Source of the DNA: Candidatus Omnitrophota bacterium
Lineage (GTDB): Bacteria > Omnitrophota > Omnitrophia > Omnitrophales > Aquincolibacteriaceae
Assembly (NCBI GenBank): GCA_018883425.1
Contig: VFQY01000010.1
Coordinates: 1-42,891 of the forward strand
Reading direction: 5' to 3'
DNA length: 42,891 bases
Program-made: the position numbers and the translations under genes
Shown: positions 22,780 to 31,118 of the stretch, piece after piece
Position numbering within the stretch: position 1 is the stretch's first letter
Layout of the letters: the number at the start of each line of letters is the position of its first letter
Notes under the pieces: generated by a model
The model's database searches: none
Seen by the model: only the letters and a program-made list of their open reading frames with translations
Told to the model about the DNA's origin: nothing

Positions 22780-23484
22780 ATGGCGGCAAGAATTCTCATT
22801 ATCGAAGACGACCGCAGTATCGCGGAAATTCTCCGCTACAACCTGGAGAAGCACGGCTACAGCGCCGCAAGCTTTTCGGACGGACGGCGGGGTTACGAAT
22901 CCGCCGTGAAGGATGTCCCGGATCTGGTTCTTCTGGATCTGATGCTGCCGGAAATGGACGGCCTTGAAATCTGCCGACTTCTCAGGCGCAACTACAAAAC
23001 CCGCACGACGCCCATCCTGATTCTCACCGCACGAGCAGAGGACGCCGACGAGGTTCTGGGGCTGGAGAATGGAGCTGATGATTACGTGATCAAGCCTTTC
23101 AAAATTCAAACTCTCATGGCGAGGATTAAGGCGATTCTGAGGCGGGCCCGGACAGAGTCTGAGCCTTCGCTCCTAATATCGGGAGGTCTTGAAATCGACA
23201 CGGCGCGCTTTCAGGCGCGGGCCGGAGGGCAGGTCCTCGAGCTGACCTTTAAGGAGTACGGCATCCTCAAGTTTCTCGTGAAATGCCGAGGCCGCGTGCT
23301 CTCCCGCGAAAAAATTCTGGAGGAAGTTTGGGGTCACGATGAATCGCTTCATACGGAACCCCGGGTGGTAGACAAACACATCGGAGAACTGCGGCGTAAG
23401 CTGAAATCTGCAGGAGCCCGCATCGTGACCGTCGTTCATTCGGGCTACCGTCTCGCAGAGGAGGGAGAGGAAGACCTGACATAG
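22780..23484 (+). CDS. phoB: PhoB-type response regulator (OmpR/PhoB family)
   Basis: A 234-residue response regulator. The receiver domain (about 1-120) has the acidic pair IIEDD, the phosphorylated Asp in LLDLMLPEMDG, the Thr/Ser switch in ILTARAED, and the Lys of YVIKPF. The C-terminal winged helix (about 135-230) contains LTFKEYGILKFLVKCRGRVLSREKILEEVWG and the HIGELRRKL recognition helix typical of PhoB. It heads the pst genes, so it almost certainly controls phosphate-starvation transcription. No partner histidine kinase (phoR) is found anywhere in the window, which is unusual because phoR commonly follows phoB. GAGGAA precedes the ATG. Confidence 0.93.
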   Translation: MAARILIIEDDRSIAEILRYNLEKHGYSAASFSDGRRGYESAVKDVPDLVLLDLMLPEMDGLEICRLLRRNYKTRTTPILILTARAEDADEVLGLENGADDYVIKPFKIQTLMARIKAILRRARTESEPSLLISGGLEIDTARFQARAGGQVLELTFKEYGILKFLVKCRGRVLSREKILEEVWGHDESLHTEPRVVDKHIGELRRKLKSAGARIVTVVHSGYRLAEEGEEDLT

Positions 23485-23524
23485 AATTTACAAGACCCTT
23501 AAACGCACCGTGAATAGGTATTGT
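23476..23524 (+). promoter_or_regulatory. Candidate PHO-box promoter of the phosphate porin
   Basis: Four heptamers CTGACAT, TTTACAA, CTTAAAC and CGTGAAT start at 23476, 23487, 23498 and 23509, 11 bases apart; the first differs by one base from the E. coli CTGTCAT. A -10-like TATTGT (23519-23524) follows. The first heptamer overlaps the phoB stop codon. Confidence 0.5.
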
Positions 23525-23638
23525 AGTCTTCACGAGATGTTTCATCTGTCTGAACTTTCGGGCCTGATGCGGGGGACTTGAAAAGCAGAGAAAGTTTCAA
23601 AAAAAATCAAGAAGAAGGCGTGAAAGGAGAAATCTAAG

Positions 23639-25030
23639 ATGAAACAGAACACTTTAAAAATTGCGAGTTTGATCACAGCGCTTGCGTTCAGCGCGGGTTC
23701 ATCGGCTCATGCGGATGAAGCTCAGCTGACTGCGCTGGTTCAGAACATGGAAGCTCAGATGTCGGAGATGCAGAGAACGATCAAGTGGCAGGGTGAGCAG
23801 ATCAGCAAACTCGGAGGGCCTGCGGCGATGTCGGCTCAGTCTGCTCCTCAGCAGGTTCTCTCGGAGAAGGAATTTGACGAGCACCTCAAGCGCAAGATCG
23901 GTGAAGCGGACAGCTGGCTCAAAGGCCTGAAGTTCAGCGGCGACATGCGTCTGCGCTACGAAGCTCAGAACGAACAGCACAATAGTGCGGTGAACGACCG
24001 CAACCGCTTCCGTTTCCGCCTGCGCTTTGGTTTCGAGAAGAAGCTCAGCGACGAATGGAAGGTGGGATTCCGTCTTGCTTCCGCTGTGGGTTCCGAAGGA
24101 GGAACTCCGGCAAACACCTCGACGAACACCTCCTTCGATACCAATTTCGCCTACAAGGATATCGCGATCGACCGGGCTTATGCCACCTACCTTCCCAAAT
24201 GGGCTCAGATCGGTCCTGTGAAGCAGCTGGAAATCACGGGCGGTAAGTTCAAGAATCCTTTTGAAGAAGGCTCGTCCATGATGATTTGGGACAGCGATGT
24301 CACGCCTGAGGGTGTCTATGAACAGCTGGTCACCAAAGTCCTCAAAACGGACAATGTCGACGTGGACCATGTGCTGACGGCCGGACAGATGATTCTCGAA
24401 GAAGGCAATGCCAGCCAGGACCGTGATGACGCGGAGCTTTATGCATTCCAGACGGGATTCCGCACAAAGATTTCGACGGCGGCTTTGGAAAAGCCTGTGG
24501 AGCACAAAGTGCTCTTGTCGTACTACGACTTCACGGATTATGCCAAAGTGGGTAACTTCGTGAATGCCAACGGCAATCCGGCCTGCGGATCGGAGCTGTG
24601 TTCTCAGCACTTTAGAGTGCTTGAGATTTACAACGAGATCGGCGCTCAGTTTGGATCGATACCGAAACTGAGTCTCTTTTATGACTGGGCCCGGAATATC
24701 GGAGAAAGCGGCCGCGGCGGGACGACGCCGGCCAGTGCCGAGGATTCGTGGGGCTTGGGTCTTAAGGTCGGAAGCGCCAAAAAGAAGGGCGAGTGGGAAG
24801 CTTCTTACGGCTACTACTACATCGAGCCGAACGCAGTTCCGGGCGGCTTCAATGACAGTGACTTCGGACACTCTGACCGCAGGGGCAGTGTTGCCCGGCT
24901 TGGTTATGCGCTGACCGATAACCTGGTTTTCAATACATCGGCTTTCTTCACGAACCGCGTAACGGGCGGTGGACTGACCGCGGATAACGAGCGCGATCTC
25001 TTCCAGGCTGACCTCGTTTGGAAAATCTAA
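23639..25030 (+). CDS. Phosphate-operon outer-membrane porin (Porin_5-like putative porin)
   Basis: A 463-residue exported outer-membrane protein. Signal peptide cleavage near SSAHA; next a coiled-coil stretch (LTALVQNMEAQMSEMQRTIKWQGEQISKLGG, about residues 31-61), then a long beta barrel beginning GLKFSGDMRLRYEAQNEQ and ending FQADLVWKI with the aromatic-type C-terminal strand expected by the barrel assembly machinery. This resembles the putative porin family found in many diderms. Its place between phoB and pstS and the PHO-box-like repeats before it suggest a phosphate-induced pore delivering phosphate or polyphosphate to PstS. AAGGAGA precedes the ATG. Confidence 0.85.
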   Translation: MKQNTLKIASLITALAFSAGSSAHADEAQLTALVQNMEAQMSEMQRTIKWQGEQISKLGGPAAMSAQSAPQQVLSEKEFDEHLKRKIGEADSWLKGLKFSGDMRLRYEAQNEQHNSAVNDRNRFRFRLRFGFEKKLSDEWKVGFRLASAVGSEGGTPANTSTNTSFDTNFAYKDIAIDRAYATYLPKWAQIGPVKQLEITGGKFKNPFEEGSSMMIWDSDVTPEGVYEQLVTKVLKTDNVDVDHVLTAGQMILEEGNASQDRDDAELYAFQTGFRTKISTAALEKPVEHKVLLSYYDFTDYAKVGNFVNANGNPACGSELCSQHFRVLEIYNEIGAQFGSIPKLSLFYDWARNIGESGRGGTTPASAEDSWGLGLKVGSAKKKGEWEASYGYYYIEPNAVPGGFNDSDFGHSDRRGSVARLGYALTDNLVFNTSAFFTNRVTGGGLTADNERDLFQADLVWKI

Positions 25031-25063
25031 TGGCCGTGCACGGTGTCCGGTTCGCGAAGGTTT

Positions 25064-25126
25064 TGAAAGTCAGCCTCCCTGATTTTCAGAGCTGAGCCGC
25101 GCGGACCGGATACCGGTGCGGTCTGC
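25064..25126 (+). other. Two consecutive hairpins between the porin and pstS
   Basis: TGAAAGTCAG (25064-25073) with CTGATTTTCA (25079-25088), a 10-base stem with one wobble and 5-base loop; then GCGGACCG (25101-25108) with CGGTCTGC (25119-25126), 8 pairs with one wobble. No T-run follows either on this strand. Likely mRNA processing or stability elements that set the porin:pstS ratio. Confidence 0.5.
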
Positions 25127-25170
25127 AGCAATAAAAAAACACGATAAACAGAACACTTAAGGAGAACACT

Positions 25171-26142
25171 ATGAACACTCAATTCCGGCGCGCTATGGCG
25201 GTGTTTGCCGCGGCAGCGCTTCTGTGGACTTCCCCGTCGGCTGTCCAGGCCGAAGGGGCAGTGACCGTTGATCCCGCCATTGCAGAGTACCAGGCCGTCA
25301 GCGGTGTGTCTGGAAATCTCAACAGCATCGGTTCCGACACGCTCAACAACCTGATGACGTTCTGGGCCGAAGGGTTCAAGGCGTCCTACCCTAACGTAAA
25401 TATTCAGATTGAGGGTAAAGGCTCTTCGACTGCGCCGCCAGCGCTCATCGAGGGCACGGCTCAGCTCGGTCCCATGAGCCGTGAAATGAAGTCTACTGAA
25501 ATCGATGAGTTTGAAAAAAAGTACGGCTACAAACCCACAGGCATCCGCGTTGCCATTGATGCGCTTGCGGTTTTCGTTCACAAAGATAATCCTATCAACA
25601 ACATAACCCTCGAAGAAGTGGACGGCGTTTTTTCTTCGACGCTGAAAACAGGGGCCGAACCGGTCGAAAATTGGGGCGGTTTGCTGGGGCCTCGGGGGCA
25701 ATGGACGAACAAGCCCATCTCTCTCTACGGCCGCAACAGCGCCTCGGGAACTTATGGGTTCTTTAAAGAAAAGGCGCTGAAGAAAGGCGATTTTAAATCG
25801 ACGGTGAAGGAGCAGCCGGGCTCTTCAGCGGTTGTGCAGGGCGTAGCGAGCGATCTGGGCGGCATGGGGTACTCCGGCATCGGTTATAAGACCTCAGGCG
25901 TCAAGGCCCTGAAAATCAACGGTAAGGAGCCTGATCTCGAGAACTGTCTTTCGGGGCGGTATCCTTTGGGCCGCTTCCTCTACATTTATCTCAATAAGAA
26001 ACCCAACGAACCTATGGATACACTGACGAAGGAGTACCTTCGCAGCATTCTTTCGAAAAAGGGGCAGGAAATCGTGGTCAAGGACGGGTACTTTCCGCTG
26101 CCCGCCAAGATTGTCGAAGAAGAATTGGCAAAGCTGGCTTAA
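25171..26142 (+). CDS. pstS: Phosphate ABC transporter substrate-binding protein PstS
   Basis: Periplasmic high-affinity phosphate-binding protein, 323 residues. Signal peptide to about AVQA. Phosphate-binding loops are recognisable: SGNLNSIGSDTLNNLM near the mature N terminus, the GKGSSTAPPALIEGTAQLGPMSREM block (about 87-110), and YGRNSASGTYGFF (about 189-201). The MSREM form belongs to the PstS subgroup that usually works with enlarged PstC and PstA, as found here. A strong AAGGAGA site precedes the ATG, and a GC-rich hairpin follows the stop, fitting the need for more binding protein than permease. Confidence 0.95.
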   Translation: MNTQFRRAMAVFAAAALLWTSPSAVQAEGAVTVDPAIAEYQAVSGVSGNLNSIGSDTLNNLMTFWAEGFKASYPNVNIQIEGKGSSTAPPALIEGTAQLGPMSREMKSTEIDEFEKKYGYKPTGIRVAIDALAVFVHKDNPINNITLEEVDGVFSSTLKTGAEPVENWGGLLGPRGQWTNKPISLYGRNSASGTYGFFKEKALKKGDFKSTVKEQPGSSAVVQGVASDLGGMGYSGIGYKTSGVKALKINGKEPDLENCLSGRYPLGRFLYIYLNKKPNEPMDTLTKEYLRSILSKKGQEIVVKDGYFPLPAKIVEEELAKLA

Positions 26143-26157
26143 ACGAGTATCATCCAA

Positions 26158-26194
26158 CCCGCGGCCGAGGGATCCAGGGTCCGGCGGCCGCGGG
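26158..26194 (+). other. Intercistronic 10-base-pair hairpin after pstS
   Basis: CCCGCGGCCG (26158-26167) and CGGCCGCGGG (26185-26194) pair perfectly around a 17-base loop, with no following T-run. Placed 16 bases after the pstS stop, it probably protects pstS mRNA from 3' decay or partly terminates, lowering permease expression. Confidence 0.7.
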
Positions 26195-26218
26195 CAATTC
26201 CTTGAGAGCCGGCAAGGT

Positions 26219-28528
26219 ATGACTCTGAAAAAACTCGAACCAAGTCCGAACTTTCAAAATCACGCGCGCGAAATCCCGGAAAGATTCAAGACCCGGGCAT
26301 CGACCCTCTTTATTGACCGCTTCATGACTCACTTCATCAAGGCGGGCGGCATCGGTATCATTGCCGCGGTTTTCGGTATCTTCGTCTTTATTTTTTCTCA
26401 AACAATTCCGCTCTTCAAGGGCGCCGAGGTTCACGAGAAAGCCCTCTATCAGTTCGAGCCCGGCAATTATTCCGTTCTCGGCGTTGACGAGTGGGGTGAA
26501 CTGCCTTTCGCTGCTCAAGAAAACGGCCTTGTTAGGTTTTTTGATACCCGCGAAAATAAAACCGCCCTGGTGTATGATCCCTCCTCCGAGTCCGGCAAGA
26601 CCGTGAGCGCGTTCCGATATAACTTTAATCAGCAGGAATTTGTCTACGGGACTGAAGACGGACATTTTTTCGTGACCGCTGTGCGCTACAGTCCTGACTA
26701 CTCGACAGGTGCGAGACGGGTGACGGTGGAGCTTGAGACCGGAAAGCCTCTGCCGCTCGGGGATAACCGCGATCCGGTGAGGCAAATCGCTTTTGCACAT
26801 TCAGGAGAAGTCCAGCTCGTTGCCGCCCTTCAGGAGGGCGTTCAGGGGCTGAGGCTGACGGCGCTCACCCTGACCCAAGAGACGAGCATGATGGGCGCCG
26901 GCGAGCTGACGGCCGATCAGGTCTATGATTTGACGGGATTGATCCGGGGCCGGCCTGTAAAAATTTTGGTCAACATGCAGGCTTACGGCTTAGTGGTTCT
27001 CAACGACGAAGGCAGGCTTTTTTACCTAACGCTCAAGGGCGGAGAGTTCAAGGTAAGGCAGGAGTGGCAGCCTTTCCAATCCAGTCCCAGCCCTGCGGCG
27101 GCCTCGATGGATTATCTTCTCGGCGACGTTTCTCTGGTGCTCACGCATGCCGACGGCACCAACGTTGTGCACAGTCTCTTCGTTCCGCCCGGAGGCTCTG
27201 AGCGGCGGTTTGCGGAGACCAAGCGCTTTCAGGCCTTGCCCGCCGGAGCGGACCTCTTCCACGCCAGTCTTAGGAACAAGGCTTTCCTGGTCGCCAGCGG
27301 TTCCTTCGTTTCGCTACGTTATGCGACGACTGAAACCACGCGTTGGGAATCGCGTCTGGACTTCGATCCTGCAGCGGCTGTTATCGGCAGGAAATATGAC
27401 AGCCTGCTTTTTCTGGACTCTGCCAGCCGGCTGCATGTTTTTTCTCTTCACGACCATCATCCGGAATCTTCCTGGCGGGCGTTTTTCGGAAAGATTCAGT
27501 ACGAGGGCTATCCCGACAAGCGTTACGAATGGCAATCCTCGGGATCCACGGACGACTTTGAGGCCAAACTCTCCCTGGTGCCGCTGATCGTCGGAACCCT
27601 GAAGGGCACGCTTTACGCGATCATTTTCGCTTTTCCGATCGCGCTGCTGGCGGCCATTTACACGTCACAGTTTGCGCACCCCCGCTTCAAACTTTTTGTG
27701 AAGCCTGTCATGGAAATCATGGCGTCACTGCCTTCGGTCGTGCTCGGTTTCCTCTCGGCCCTGTGGCTGGCGCCTCTTCTCGAGACCCGGGTGCCCTCGC
27801 TGATTTTGATCGTGATTCTGATCCCGTCTGTTTCTTTTGCCTTCGGGGCTCTTTGGAATTCTTTGCCGGTGCAATACCGGGTCCTGATTAAGCCGGGCTA
27901 TGAATGGATTGTTTTGACGCCTGTTCTTCTCATGACGCTTGCGCTGGGTTGGCATCTCGGCCCGGTCTTCGAGAGAATGTTTTTTGTTGTGACCGATCCT
28001 GATGCCGGGATCAAAATTGCGGACTTCCGGCGCTGGTGGCCGGAAGTTACCGGAACCCGCTTCGAGCAGAGGAACTCCCTTGTCGTAGGATTCATGATGG
28101 GTTTTGCGGTGATCCCGATTATCTTTACGATTGCCGAGGACTCGCTTTCCAATGTTCCCAAAACGCTCGTTTCAGGGTCTCTTGCGCTGGGTGCAAGCCG
28201 CTGGCAAACGGCTCTTCGAGTGGTCGTGCCCACGGCCTTCCCCGGAATCTTCTCCGCAGTGATGATCGGTCTAGGCCGCGCCATCGGCGAGACCATGATC
28301 GTGGTGATGGCGACGGGCAATACACCGATCATGGACTTGAACATCTTTACCGGGATGAGGACGCTTTCGGCAAACATTGCCGTTGAGCTGCCCGAAGCGC
28401 CTTACCTGGGCACGCTTTACCGGACGCTTTTCTTCGGGGCGACTGTTCTTTTTATGATGACCTTTGTGATGAACACGATTGCCGAAGTGATCCGTCAGCG
28501 TTTACGCGAAAAATATAGGACGGTCTAA
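26219..28528 (+). CDS. pstC: Phosphate ABC transporter permease PstC, large variant with periplasmic domain
   Basis: A 769-residue permease, over twice the usual PstC (about 310). One membrane helix (about 42-66) is followed by roughly 390 residues of periplasmic beta-rich sequence with repeating strands (for example YVLGVDEWGELPFAAQENGLVRFFDTRE-like blocks), looking like a propeller-type domain, and then the permease core with helices and the EAA-type coupling loop LSNVPKTLVSGSLALGASRWQTALRVVVPTAFPG, ending GRAIGETMIVVMATGN. Large PstC proteins of this kind exist in Vibrio and Pseudomonas with enlarged PstA partners. ATG 26219 is chosen because the track's extra 36 residues lie over the intercistronic hairpin. 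Two bases separate it from pstA. Confidence 0.92.
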   Translation: MTLKKLEPSPNFQNHAREIPERFKTRASTLFIDRFMTHFIKAGGIGIIAAVFGIFVFIFSQTIPLFKGAEVHEKALYQFEPGNYSVLGVDEWGELPFAAQENGLVRFFDTRENKTALVYDPSSESGKTVSAFRYNFNQQEFVYGTEDGHFFVTAVRYSPDYSTGARRVTVELETGKPLPLGDNRDPVRQIAFAHSGEVQLVAALQEGVQGLRLTALTLTQETSMMGAGELTADQVYDLTGLIRGRPVKILVNMQAYGLVVLNDEGRLFYLTLKGGEFKVRQEWQPFQSSPSPAAASMDYLLGDVSLVLTHADGTNVVHSLFVPPGGSERRFAETKRFQALPAGADLFHASLRNKAFLVASGSFVSLRYATTETTRWESRLDFDPAAAVIGRKYDSLLFLDSASRLHVFSLHDHHPESSWRAFFGKIQYEGYPDKRYEWQSSGSTDDFEAKLSLVPLIVGTLKGTLYAIIFAFPIALLAAIYTSQFAHPRFKLFVKPVMEIMASLPSVVLGFLSALWLAPLLETRVPSLILIVILIPSVSFAFGALWNSLPVQYRVLIKPGYEWIVLTPVLLMTLALGWHLGPVFERMFFVVTDPDAGIKIADFRRWWPEVTGTRFEQRNSLVVGFMMGFAVIPIIFTIAEDSLSNVPKTLVSGSLALGASRWQTALRVVVPTAFPGIFSAVMIGLGRAIGETMIVVMATGNTPIMDLNIFTGMRTLSANIAVELPEAPYLGTLYRTLFFGATVLFMMTFVMNTIAEVIRQRLREKYRTV

Positions 28529-28530
28529 GG

Positions 28531-30225
28531 ATGAGCTCGATGACGCTCAAGGAGCCGCGCTCCTTTTTTACGAAAGACACGAAATCCAAAGGCGAGCCTT
28601 ACGTGTGGTTTACGGGCATGGGACTCGTCCTCGGTATCTTTATGATCGTGTCTTTGCTGACGCTGATCTTTGTCAAGGGCTTCGAGGTTTTTTGGCCGGA
28701 CAGAGTGATGCTGGCCGAGCTTCGCGAGGGGAGTCCGGGCGCTGCCGGTGCCTCGAGATTCCTGGCCGGCTCAATCGTCATGCGGCAGGAAAAGCCCGTG
28801 AGGGACCTGACCGCGCCGCACGATGCTGACACGACTGAACTCCAGCTTTTTGTCGGCAACAAAGACGTTTATGGATTTGCTTACCGGTTTGTCGACAGTT
28901 CGGATATTTTGGGACGCACTTACCCTCAGGAACTGATGCGTATCGAACGGCTTGAATACGGCGATGCGATGGGAAAGGCGGCGGGTCTGCGGGTGAAAGG
29001 TCAGGCCTATCTGCCGGCCTCTGACCCAGCCTTTCGGGCCAGTCTCGAGCGGCTCGTTCACGATGCCGAGAAGCGCTGGAAAGAGATCCGCCGGATCGAA
29101 AAGTCTGAAATCGGGCGCATTAACCGGACGATGGAAAAAATCCGGCTCAAAAAGAAATCGCTGCAGGCCTCCGGGGAAGCAGATGTTTCCGAACGCGCGG
29201 CCGCGCTCGATGCTCAGTCGTCTGAGCTTCAGGAAAAGTATGAAGGTCTCGCGCGAGAAGCTGCTCGGCTCCGCTCGATGCAGAAGGACAGCGCGCTCGA
29301 CTACGAAACTTATACCGGAGAAAAGAAATCGCTTCCCGCCGGGGAAATCGTCGGCTTTTATTACCCCAATGAACTTTATCTGCCCCAGAGAATTGCGTTC
29401 CTCATCGGCAAGATTATTTCGTTTTTAACGGCGGAGCCCCGCGAAGCCAATACCGAGGGAGGAGTTTTTCCGGCCATCTTCGGCACGTTTGTCATGACGG
29501 TGATGATGAGTGTTGCTGTAACGCCTTTCGGAGTTTTGGCGGCGATCTACCTCCGCGAATACGCCAAACAGGGGTTCATGGTCCGGGCCGTCAGAATCGC
29601 CGTGAACAATCTGGCCGGCGTGCCGTCGATTGTCTTCGGCGTTTTCGGCGTGGGATTTTTTGTTTATTTTGTGGGAGCCTCGATCGACCAGCTTTTTTTT
29701 AAGGAAGCTCTTCCGACGCCGACCTTTGGAACCGGAGGCGTTCTCTGGGCTTCGCTGACGCTGGCGCTGCTGACAGTGCCCGTTGTGATCGTCGCAACCG
29801 AAGAGGCCTTGGCGGCCGTTCCGCGGGGAATGCGCGAAGGCTCACTGGCGTGCGGCGCGTCGAAATGGGAAACGATTGCCCGCATCGTTCTGCCGGCTTC
29901 CGCGCCCGGCATTCTTACGGGTCTCATTCTGGCAATGGCCCGCGGGGCGAGCGAGGTCGCGCCGCTCATGCTGGTGGGCGTGGTCAAACTCGCACCGAGT
30001 CTTCCTATCGACGGAGAAGCGCCCTTTTTTCATTTCGAACGCAAATTCATGCACCTGGGATTTCACATCTATGACCTTGGTTTTCAGTCGCCTGATTCTG
30101 AGGCTGCCAAGCCGATGGTTTTTGCGACGACGCTTCTTTTGATCACGCTGGTCGTTGTGCTGAATCTCGGCGCCATTTTTATCCGCGAAAAGCTCCGCAA
30201 GAAGTATGCGACGGGAGCTTTTTAA
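28531..30225 (+). CDS. pstA: Phosphate ABC transporter permease PstA, large variant (DUF3333-type N-terminal domain)
   Basis: A 564-residue permease, again about twice standard. The first helix is at about 29-52; a periplasmic segment follows that includes a long coiled-coil stretch (about 175-250: WKEIRRIEKSEIGRINRTMEKIRLKKKSLQ...). The C-terminal permease has TVMTVMMSVAVTPFGVLAAIYLREYAKQG and the coupling loop TEEALAAVPRGMREGSLACGASKWETIARIVLPASAPGILTG. Such N-terminal extensions are the DUF3333 type and accompany the large PstC. It starts two bases after pstC, showing tight coupling, and pstB begins directly at its stop. Confidence 0.92.
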   Translation: MSSMTLKEPRSFFTKDTKSKGEPYVWFTGMGLVLGIFMIVSLLTLIFVKGFEVFWPDRVMLAELREGSPGAAGASRFLAGSIVMRQEKPVRDLTAPHDADTTELQLFVGNKDVYGFAYRFVDSSDILGRTYPQELMRIERLEYGDAMGKAAGLRVKGQAYLPASDPAFRASLERLVHDAEKRWKEIRRIEKSEIGRINRTMEKIRLKKKSLQASGEADVSERAAALDAQSSELQEKYEGLAREAARLRSMQKDSALDYETYTGEKKSLPAGEIVGFYYPNELYLPQRIAFLIGKIISFLTAEPREANTEGGVFPAIFGTFVMTVMMSVAVTPFGVLAAIYLREYAKQGFMVRAVRIAVNNLAGVPSIVFGVFGVGFFVYFVGASIDQLFFKEALPTPTFGTGGVLWASLTLALLTVPVVIVATEEALAAVPRGMREGSLACGASKWETIARIVLPASAPGILTGLILAMARGASEVAPLMLVGVVKLAPSLPIDGEAPFFHFERKFMHLGFHIYDLGFQSPDSEAAKPMVFATTLLLITLVVVLNLGAIFIREKLRKKYATGAF

Positions 30226-31107
30226 ATGAAAGGGGACGATATGGAACAGACTCTTGAGAGAGAAAAGGCCTTGAGGGGCGGCGTGCCTTCCCGTAAGATG
30301 ACCGTCATGTCATCTTCGGAAAAAGAAAGCGAACAAGTCAAGGGCGAATCCTTAGCGCCTCTGATTCGAGTTGCCGACTACAGTTTTTTTTACGGAGCCT
30401 CCCAAACGCTTTTCAACGTCAACCTTGAAATGTATGAAAACAAGGTGACGGCCATCATCGGTCCCTCGGGATGCGGCAAGTCGACCCTGCTCAGAAATAT
30501 CAACCGCATGAATGATCTTGTGGACGGAATTTCTCACCGCGGCGACATTCTGATCCATGGACAGAGTATTTACGACCCGCACCTGGAAGTGACGGAGCTG
30601 AGAAAAAGAATCGGGATGGTTTTCCAGAAGTCCAACCCCTTTCCCAAGACGATTTACGAAAACGTGGTTTACAGTCTGCGCGTCGCGGGCATCAACAACC
30701 GCACGGTTCTCGACGAGGCTGTCGAGTCGAGTCTGCGCTCAGCGGCTTTGTGGGAGGAAGTCAAAGACCGTCTCGAGGAAAGCGCTCTGGGTCTATCCGG
30801 CGGCCAGATGCAGAGGCTTTGCATCGCCCGGGCTATTGCCAACCGTCCCGAGATTCTGCTTATGGACGAGCCCTGCTCAGCCCTCGACCCTATCGCGACG
30901 GCGAAAATCGAGGAGCTGATCTATCAGCTGAAGAAGGATTTTACGATCGTGATTGTCACGCACAACATGCAGCAGGCCGCACGCGTCAGCGATTACACGG
31001 CGTTCTTCTACATGGGCAAGCTGATCGAGATCGGTGAGACGAAAAAGATTTTCATGAGCCCCTCCGTCAAGCAGACGGAAGAATATATCACCGGCCGTTT
31101 CGGCTGA
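30226..31107 (+). CDS. pstB: Phosphate ABC transporter ATP-binding protein PstB
   Basis: Cytoplasmic ATPase of the phosphate importer, 293 residues as called. Walker [10 protein letters not shown] (about residues 84-92), Q-loop [10 protein letters not shown], signature LSGGQMQRL, Walker [13 protein letters not shown] and H-loop VTHNMQQA are all intact, and the NPFP form after the Q-loop is characteristic of PstB. The N-terminal 40 residues are a charged, non-conserved extension. ATG 30226 abuts the pstA stop; ATG 30241, with AAGGGGA at good spacing, is an equally likely start, removing five residues. phoU follows 11 bases after the stop. Confidence 0.95.
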   Translation: MKGDDMEQTLEREKALRGGVPSRKMTVMSSSEKESEQVKGESLAPLIRVADYSFFYGASQTLFNVNLEMYENKVTAIIGPSGCGKSTLLRNINRMNDLVDGISHRGDILIHGQSIYDPHLEVTELRKRIGMVFQKSNPFPKTIYENVVYSLRVAGINNRTVLDEAVESSLRSAALWEEVKDRLEESALGLSGGQMQRLCIARAIANRPEILLMDEPCSALDPIATAKIEELIYQLKKDFTIVIVTHNMQQAARVSDYTAFFYMGKLIEIGETKKIFMSPSVKQTEEYITGRFG

Positions 31108-31118
31108 GGACCGCGCTC

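Noticed and set aside
23699-24871. 390-residue minus-strand ORF
   Set aside because: Antisense to the phosphate porin, which has a signal peptide, barrel strands and a ribosome site.
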